Source of the DNA: Diabrotica undecimpunctata
Taxonomy: Eukaryota > Arthropoda > Insecta > Coleoptera > Chrysomelidae
Direction of reading: 5' to 3'
Assembly: GCF_040954645.1 (NCBI RefSeq)
Contig: NC_092803.1
Location: forward strand, 82,126,263-82,190,262
Length of the DNA: 64,000 bases
The position numbers were made by a program, and so were the translations under genes. The notes beneath the pieces were generated by a model. That model had not been told where the DNA came from. It saw only the letters and a list, made by a program, of their open reading frames with translations, and ran no database searches. Shown here one piece after another: positions 58,102-64,000 of this stretch. The stretch's first letter is position 1, and each line of letters opens with the position of its first letter.

Positions 58102-58210
58102 AGCATTTATATAAATTAAATAATAGATTCAATAATTTTCTCTTCATCTAAAGAAATAAATTCAGAAGGTTTTTCATAATAGCAATGGCCTAACTTGTAA
58201 TTCAGAAAGT

Positions 58211-59914
58211 TTACTGCACAAAATTTTGATTATTAGAATTGTCAGATTGTATCTGACCACTTGGATCTGATGTCCTATGTCTTTCCCTACTATGACTTCT
58301 ACTCACATTTTCTTCCCTTGTACTATTTCGTTCCCTGTCTTCGCAGCTTCTATTCCTTCGAACACAATTTACCTGTCTGTTATAGTTAGGTCGCTCTGTA
58401 TTTCTTCTATTGTTAAAATCTTGTCTATTATTATTAGTACTGTTATTAAAATGTTGTCTATTATAATTAGTATTATTATTAAAATTTTGTCTATTATAAC
58501 TAGTGTTATTATTAAAGTTCTGTCTATTTGGATTACTGTTAGTATTATTAAAATTTTGTAAACTATCACCATACCTAGTATTATTGTTATATGATTGTCT
58601 ATATTGTTGATTATCATTTTTATTATATTGAAAGTTATTGTTGTTTTTTCTGTTGTTATTATTACTTGTCATATTGCCTCTTTGTATTCTTTGAATAAAA
58701 TTAATAAAACTATCTATTGTTTGAATATTTTGTACAGTTACGGTTTGCACAACATCAGCATCAAAATGTCTAGATACATTTAAGACTGTTTCATCCTCTC
58801 TAAGTGGTGGTTCTAAATATTTTGCAACTGTTATCAATTTCAATGCATAATCTACCATATTTGATTTTAAATTTTGATTATACTTTCCAAAATATAGAAT
58901 TTCTCTAAACTTGGCTTGCTCTAATTCACCCCAATAATAATTTAAAAATTTATTTTCAAATGTTTGAAAATTATCTAAATCATTCTCAATACTAGCAAAC
59001 CAAGTTGCTGCATTGTCATTTAATGTCATTCTAATATAATCTTTAATATCATTAATATTATTCACAAATCTTAATTTATGTTTTAAACTATTTATGTATA
59101 CTCTAGGATGCAAATTTTTTATATTACCAGAGAATTTAATCCCAGTCTCATTTGTTAAATTTAAGTAAGGTCTCCCTATGTCTCTCATTTGTGAAATATC
59201 ATCTATTCTCTGTTCCACATTTCTTATTTGATTACTATTTATTTGGATATTTTGTTGTATATAGTCTAATTTTTCTTCTGTGTTTCTCCTGTCTTCGTTA
59301 ATTTTTATTTCTAAGTTACATTTCTGTAACTCTATTTTCTGTTCTATATCTATCTTATTATCTTGAATAATCCTCTTTACTTCTGTCCTCTCATTGTCTA
59401 TCCTTTTCTTGTAGTCATTCCGTATACTTTTTATTTCATTTGCTACTTTTTTCTCTGCAGTTTCAAGTTTTTTATCCATTTGTTTTTCTATTTGCTTTAC
59501 AATTTTATTATTATTATCTTCTATTTTCTTTTCTAATTTCCTATAATTCTCTTCCAATTTCTGTTCCATTTTTTTCATGTCCTCTTTGACTTCTTTTGAA
59601 TTCTCTTCCATTTTTTTCGTATTCTCTTCCATTTTCTGTTCTATTTTTTTTATGTCTTCTTTGACTTCTTTTGAATTCTCTTCCATTTTTTTCGTATTCT
59701 CTTCCATTTTTTTCGTATTCTCTTCCATTGTCTTGTTCATCTGCATCATTAATGACATCAAAGCTGCCATATTGACATTTTCCTCTCTTTCTGGATTCAT
59801 TTCTGCAGTATCTTGTGGAACTTGAACTAAACTCTCCTCTTGTATAGGTTGTGTTTCTACTTCCACATCTTCTTCATTCTTTTTGCTTCTTGTACCTTTC
59901 TTTCCTTGAGACAT
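58211..59914 (-). CDS. gag: Gypsy Gag with long coiled coil
   Basis: 567 residues from ATG 59914. Residues ~45-250 are a Lys/Glu-rich coiled coil built on near-identical repeats (KKMEENTKKMEENSKEVKED), mirrored in DNA as a minisatellite at about 59560-59740. The capsid-like core follows (NDNAATWFASIENDL, FENKFLNYYWGELEQAKF, ILYFGKYNQ). Then an Asn-rich tract with four or more YNRQNFNNNT-type repeats (58420-58620) and a basic Arg/Ser tail. There is no canonical CCHC knuckle; only isolated Cys residues (NCVRRNRSC) remain. Gag forms the particle and packages the RNA. The coiled coil is unusually long for an insect gypsy Gag, in my judgement. Confidence 0.9.
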   Translation of the reverse strand: MSQGKKGTRSKKNEEDVEVETQPIQEESLVQVPQDTAEMNPEREENVNMAALMSLMMQMNKTMEENTKKMEENTKKMEENSKEVKEDIKKIEQKMEENTKKMEENSKEVKEDMKKMEQKLEENYRKLEKKIEDNNNKIVKQIEKQMDKKLETAEKKVANEIKSIRNDYKKRIDNERTEVKRIIQDNKIDIEQKIELQKCNLEIKINEDRRNTEEKLDYIQQNIQINSNQIRNVEQRIDDISQMRDIGRPYLNLTNETGIKFSGNIKNLHPRVYINSLKHKLRFVNNINDIKDYIRMTLNDNAATWFASIENDLDNFQTFENKFLNYYWGELEQAKFREILYFGKYNQNLKSNMVDYALKLITVAKYLEPPLREDETVLNVSRHFDADVVQTVTVQNIQTIDSFINFIQRIQRGNMTSNNNNRKNNNNFQYNKNDNQQYRQSYNNNTRYGDSLQNFNNTNSNPNRQNFNNNTSYNRQNFNNNTNYNRQHFNNSTNNNRQDFNNRRNTERPNYNRQVNCVRRNRSCEDRERNSTREENVSRSHSRERHRTSDPSGQIQSDNSNNQNFVQ

Positions 59915-60037
59915 TTTGAGACTTTACTTGTTCAAATATAATTAAAAATAAAATCTATAATTTTTCCTTTCTATTGAAAATTAATTTAATTATATGAGAG
60001 CACTTATCTTCCCAAACTAATTCTTTTAAATAAAGAG

Positions 60038-60055
60038 CCACCGCGTTGGGTGCCA
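60038..60055 (-). promoter_or_regulatory. Primer-binding site, tRNA-Lys-like
   Basis: Minus strand TGGCACCCAACGCGGTGG starts four bases from the end of the 5' LTR. It resembles the TGGCGCCCAACG... sites that pair with tRNA-Lys in insect gypsy elements; the tRNA identity is inferred from memory. Confidence 0.65.
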
Positions 60056-60059
60056 AAAT

Positions 60060-61469
60060 TGTTATGATGTGTTTTTTGTTTGAATGATGAGCAATGAGTA
60101 TTTTTAATAATATAATATATAGGGTTTTTATCGCGGTTCTCAAAGAATTAGCTTGTAAGTACTTTTTTAAATTATCTTTATTATAACTATTATGAAACAC
60201 ACATATATATCTAACCTAGCCAATGTAAATTTAAAATAAACTATCTTTAAATTGATGTTCTTATAAAACTAATTAAATTCTATAGACAATGTTAAATTTA
60301 AACAAACTATCTTCAAAATTGAAATTGTTATAACACTAACTAAATTATATTAACAAATTTTTGTACCTTTCTTTCACTGAATGCCTAAATGAACTGTTTT
60401 CCACTATATATATTCTAATCACCACTGAATGTCTTCGTACTTCGGTTATCCTTGTTTTTGTGAAATTACTTTTTTCAATTATCAGCTTCTACCAATTTAA
60501 GATATAGTTTTCTTCACCAGCATTTATACACCACCAACCAAACCAGCAAACACCATTTATATTTATTCTTCTTTTCAATATACCAATATCCAATTATTAT
60601 AAGTTGATTTATACTAATCTCCAATCATAATATAATTTAATTTCTTCCAATATACTTTTTTTAATCTTCAATAATTATTTGTGTATAATTATAAATGTGC
60701 ATTAATTATATGCATAATTTTTAATCTTCATTTAACTCACTATATTAAACAATTTGACTATTTGTACCTGATTCTCTGACTCCAAATAATCTTTCATATT
60801 TCTTACTAAACTTTTCTGACTGACTTCTTGAAAATTCTGAACAATTTACTTCACTAAATGTGTCTAATAACTTTCATAATAAACTGGCCTGACTTCTGAC
60901 TAAAAACTTCCAAAAACTGCCATCTTGAATCCAAATCACGGGTATTTATATGTTTTTGGATTTCTAGAACCATCTGGTAAGAGATCATGTTCCAATTTGT
61001 TCCATTAACTACTTGTCTGAATTTTCTGGAACAAACCATTTCGCAAACATGGCCATCTCCGGAGATCCAGAGAATTCCATTCTTTTCTATTAATAATTTT
61101 GTTGACATTTAGGCTTTTCAGATCAGAATAAACATTCAAATTAGTAACTAACACTCTAATTTAATAAAATACACAATTCAAACAATATAACCCCACTTAT
61201 ATTCGTAAATGATTAATTTCTATCTGTCAAATTACTCCGAGAGTATTTTTGGTTGCCTATGCACATGACTCACTTATATATATTTACAATATTAAAATAC
61301 AACTTTTTACAATTATTATATGCTAATTTCTTAAAATGCCCTCACATAAATATATTTTTATAAAATTCTCTAGTATATAACTTATTTAAAATAATCAAAT
61401 ACTTTTTTATATCTAATATTATGTAGTATATAACTTATAAATTATTTTCTATAAACCCCAATCGTTACA
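60060..61469 (-). repeat. 5' LTR of the gypsy element
   Basis: 1410 bp, TG...CA, same length as the 3' LTR. It should carry the promoter of the element on the minus strand; no TATA box was pinned down in this AT-rich sequence. Confidence 0.96.
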
Positions 61470-61470
61470 G

Positions 61471-61550
<80 letters not shown>
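61471..61550. repeat. (TA)n right of the gypsy element
   Basis: AT run starting within the target-site duplication. The left flank of the element (52885-52909) is also TATG-rich, so the element landed in this tract. Confidence 0.95.
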
Positions 61551-61554
<4 letters not shown>

Positions 61555-61800
61555 GTACGACCGTCAATCCAAAATAAACTAAGGTACACTCGAAGAGTGG
61601 TGGGTTTTTCGGTCAAAGTGGAGAAATAAAAGACAAAGAAGGTGGCTACTTCATCTATTTATTGAAGACGTTTCGCTTTCTGCTCAGAAAGCATCATCAG
61701 TTCATCTAAAAAGAACAATATGAAACCAAACATCCATAGAGAAGTTACAACAAAAGTGTGTTACCTTACAAAGACATGTAGCAGTCAATGATGTCTTTTT
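61551..61800 (-). repeat. Repeat with hammerhead-like motif, abutting (TA)n
   Basis: Starts at the AT tract (CGAGTACGACCGTCAATCC). It contains the motif at 61670-61700 and the phrase GAAACGTCTTCAATAAATAG (minus strand) that I associate with Penelope-like terminal repeats. No ORF. Confidence 0.55.
61670..61700 (-). ncRNA. Hammerhead-ribozyme-like motif, best stem
   Basis: Minus strand CTGATGA, one unpaired T, an 8-bp perfect stem II (GCTTTCTG/CAGAAAGC), GAAAC and an immediate GTC. Stem III would be practically absent intramolecularly, as reported for retroelement hammerheads proposed to work as dimers. Confidence 0.55.
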
Positions 61801-62059
61801 TCATATTTTTAACATTAACATAAAAGAGTATTTTTACAAACAACATTTTTAAAATTACCCTTGCATGTTATAATTATAATGTTTTTATTTAAAATTTTAA
61901 TGATTTTTTTAACATATTTTATGAAATGTTAACAACACCTATATAACTATATAACGAATTATTATATCTGTCGCCGTTTGCTACATCCTAGCTTCAAATT
62001 GCGACATTTTCAGTCATCTGCATAGACAACTCTATCATCCATCGCACTTTTACTTCTTG

Positions 62060-62165
62060 TCTTCACGATCTTCTCGGTCTTCCCCTTGTTCTGCAGTTGG
62101 CGGGGATCCACCTCAACATTTGCTTTGGCCATCGATGATCGTTTATACTTTCGACATGACTACAT
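62060..62165 (-). pseudogene. LINE 3'-terminal coding scrap
   Basis: The minus strand reads DHRWPKQMLRWIPANCRTRG and RPRRS, the basic C-terminal pattern of RTE-type LINE polyproteins (compare RPKGRPKTRWRD in 31846-34557). Too short to assign further. Confidence 0.5.
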
Positions 62166-64000
62166 GAAATTATGACAAAGAAAATACAAAATAGGTTGTG
62201 TTTTAGACCTGCGGGTGAACGTAATTGAATGGCTTTTGCAAAAAGAACAAGTACGTACAACATGACAACAATTCTGTATCCAGATGTATCTAATGTGACA
62301 AGAGACAGTAAAATAAAAAAGTAATGATGTTAATAAATTATGTGTTATGTGCTATATATAAATAAATTTACGTACTTTTGATTCAACTTTTAAAAAATTA
62401 TTTATTTTCAAAAAATTTTCTGCTTAAGAATATAATCCAATTTTATGAAAACTTAATTACAAAATGACATGAATTGATCTGGTAACGATAATCGAATGAA
62501 TTATAAAAATGTAAAAAAAGAGTTTGTTGTCCCGGTTTCCATGGAATTTGCTGACTTTACGCTCCACTCCAGTTCTTTGGTCAATGGCTGTTAGTCTTTT
62601 TATTTTCGTACTGAGGTGGAAAGGTTCTAAGCCGACAATGGCTGTTAGTTTGGGTAATTATGGCTACATTTCTATGTACAACGTCCGGTTGATAGTGCCG
62701 TGGTCCTTAGTTTTTCAGTGATAATTTACGTCTTTCGGCCTAGTCTCCTGGTCAGAGACTTCTCTCTGACATTGCCTTTTGGACTCCATCAAGACCTGTT
62801 GTTTACGGTCTTCCTCGTTTTTTCGCTTTGGTGGCTGCCAATCGAATATTTTCTTTGGTAGGCGATCGTCTATCATTCTCTGTTTATGTCCGTACTAAAT
62901 AAGCTATTTTTGCTGTTATTCGTCTGTGATGCTGGCTGTTGTGTCCATGGTATGTCATTCCAGTTACTCCTAAAATCCTAAAACAAACATACCTTACAGA
63001 TACAATCATTGTTTACTTTCCTTATCAAGTTCTTATAGGAAATATCTATTTGTTTCTATTTTTGTTCTTTATTTAACTGTTGTATGCTGTCTAAGCATTT
63101 TGTCTTCTCTTAGTGTAGGATCTTTTTCTATAATCCATAATTTTCTACAACCATTTAATGAAGTACATGTTTTCTTTGTTCTTTTACTACGTTCAGAATT
63201 ATTGTGTCTGTTTGTTTTCCCTACTGTCGCCAAATGGAATCACCACGAGCTATAAATCCCCCTTCTTTTCGTCTAATCAGGAACACAGCAGTATTGTCCT
63301 CAACCGTTTACCGTCAAGTCAGCTTTGCGTCGACCTTATCACTTAATCCAGAATTGTTATTTAAAGTCGCCGCCGAAATTCTTGCTTATAACAATGCAAA
63401 CTTCGTGATAAGAATGAATTATTAGGTAAAAATAAATGGAGAAAAGAAGCAGAAGTACTCTGAACAAAATTAAGAGCATAAAATCTTGAATTACTAACTT
63501 TAAATTGCTTTAGTTCGGTGGCTAACGGCAACATGAAGTTATTCTGCTATTTTTATATTATTTGTTACAATTTGTTGCTCTTTAATGTGAATCTTAAGTG
63601 GTTCTGTAGATACATTAAATTAAAGTATTATGTTTCTATGAAATCAAGCCACAATTGTGGGTTGTAATGAAAATTAAATTTTTAATTAACTAATGTTTGA
63701 CATTTTAATTTTTATTCTGGAAATCATTCTCAAATAAATTTTCTCACAAGGAATCCTTAAAAAAAGAATAAATAAAACAATATCTTTGTCTATTCTACTG
63801 TATTCGTCATAATTATACTGATGCTGCAAGCTTTAGGAATCCTCGATCTTCTTAAGCTTTCTGTGCCGTACTGTTCTCTTTTATTCTTCCGTTCTCCACA
63901 GATTTTCTCTACATCTTTCGTCACCTTTTCTATATATTTCAACCTTTTGGTATGCCCTATATGGTTGTATAATGTTTTTTAGTTCAAAGTTGTATCTGCG
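62166..64000. other. Mostly unassigned, possible LINE remnants
   Basis: The minus strand of 62740-62880 reads a basic, Arg/Lys-rich segment (PPKRKNEEDRKQQVLMESK) that could be another LINE C-terminus. 63840-64000 has a similar charged minus-strand frame (YRAYQKVEIYRKGDERC) running off the window. Neither shows a diagnostic motif. No host gene recognised. Confidence 0.3.

Larger units (their letters stand above)
52910..61469 (-). mobile_element. Complete, young Ty3/gypsy LTR retrotransposon
   Basis: 8560 bp bounded by two 1410-bp LTRs in the same orientation (TG...CA ends), with a primer-binding site, gag and pol all on the minus strand. GTAT directly repeats on both sides (52906-52909 and 61470-61473), a plausible 4-bp target duplication within an AT-rich tract. 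Only two LTR differences were noticed by eye (near 53828/60978 and 54117/61267), implying recent insertion. No envelope-like ORF lies between pol and the 3' LTR. Confidence 0.95.

Noticed and set aside
57107..59825. Plus-strand ORFs opposite gag and pol
   Set aside because: Shadows of the real minus-strand gypsy genes.
52910..61469. Possible endogenous retrovirus with an envelope
   Set aside because: No ORF between pol and the 3' LTR, and no leader or transmembrane-rich frame there; only gag and pol are present.

Overview
The window looks like intron-rich or intergenic DNA from an insect with a large, AT-rich, repeat-laden genome. A leaf-beetle-like genome is my guess, with low confidence. 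The basis is the set of element families: DD41D and DD34E Tc1/mariner elements, RNase H-bearing and RTE-type LINEs, Penelope-like elements, Ty3/gypsy, PIF/Harbinger and a THAP-containing element. I see no prokaryotic gene organisation, no rRNA, no tRNA that I could recognise by eye, and no CRISPR array. Nearly all recognisable coding sequence is mobile-element derived and most of it is broken. The best host-gene candidate is one spliced exon at 29400-29518 (+), resembling the prodomain of an ADAM10-like metalloprotease.

Layout. 1-5276: AT tract, a decayed ~85-bp tandem repeat interrupted by an inverted repeat, then unassigned sequence. 5284-14844: a pair of 24-bp terminal inverted repeats (TIRs) with 7-bp direct flanks encloses ~9.5 kb. 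Beside the right TIR is a spliced THAP-domain exon (a P-element-like candidate). Inside lie a Penelope reverse transcriptase (RT) scrap, a decayed LINE and a field of direct and inverted repeats. 15900-19830: an (AC)n-bearing repeat, a broken two-gene Harbinger element (transposase plus MADF exon), and a 2.2-kb DD41D mariner with ~320-bp TIRs. 21500-29000: a DDE transposase pseudogene whose upstream half has been duplicated with no net length change. The duplication is interleaved with ~1.4-kb inverted repeats and three copies of a ~390-bp unit carrying a hammerhead-ribozyme-like motif.

30700-38290: one LINE (minus strand) split in two at a TATA site. The gap holds three (TA)n tracts, an almost intact RTE-type LINE (31731-34693) and a solo LTR (34790-36215). 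38690-40300: an exon-like ORF and a GC-richer island. 40599-42143: a Tc1 element sitting between two (TA)n tracts. 42870-44950: an RTE-type LINE (plus strand) interrupted at a TA by another Tc1 element. 45180-45600: a small inverted-repeat element with a hammerhead-like motif between (TA)n tracts. 47530-49417: a mariner with ~235-bp TIRs. 51262-52095: a Penelope RT relic. 52910-61469: a young, complete Ty3/gypsy element (minus strand; identical-length 1410-bp LTRs with two differences seen by eye; gag and pol). 61551-64000: another hammerhead-bearing repeat and LINE scraps.

Common theme: (TA)n tracts lie at the edge of almost every element with a clear boundary, so the window reads as successive insertions into AT-dinucleotide tracts. 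Hammerhead-like motifs recur at six places, in repeats I attribute to Penelope-like retroelements. All homology calls are from reading translations and motifs; no database search was possible.
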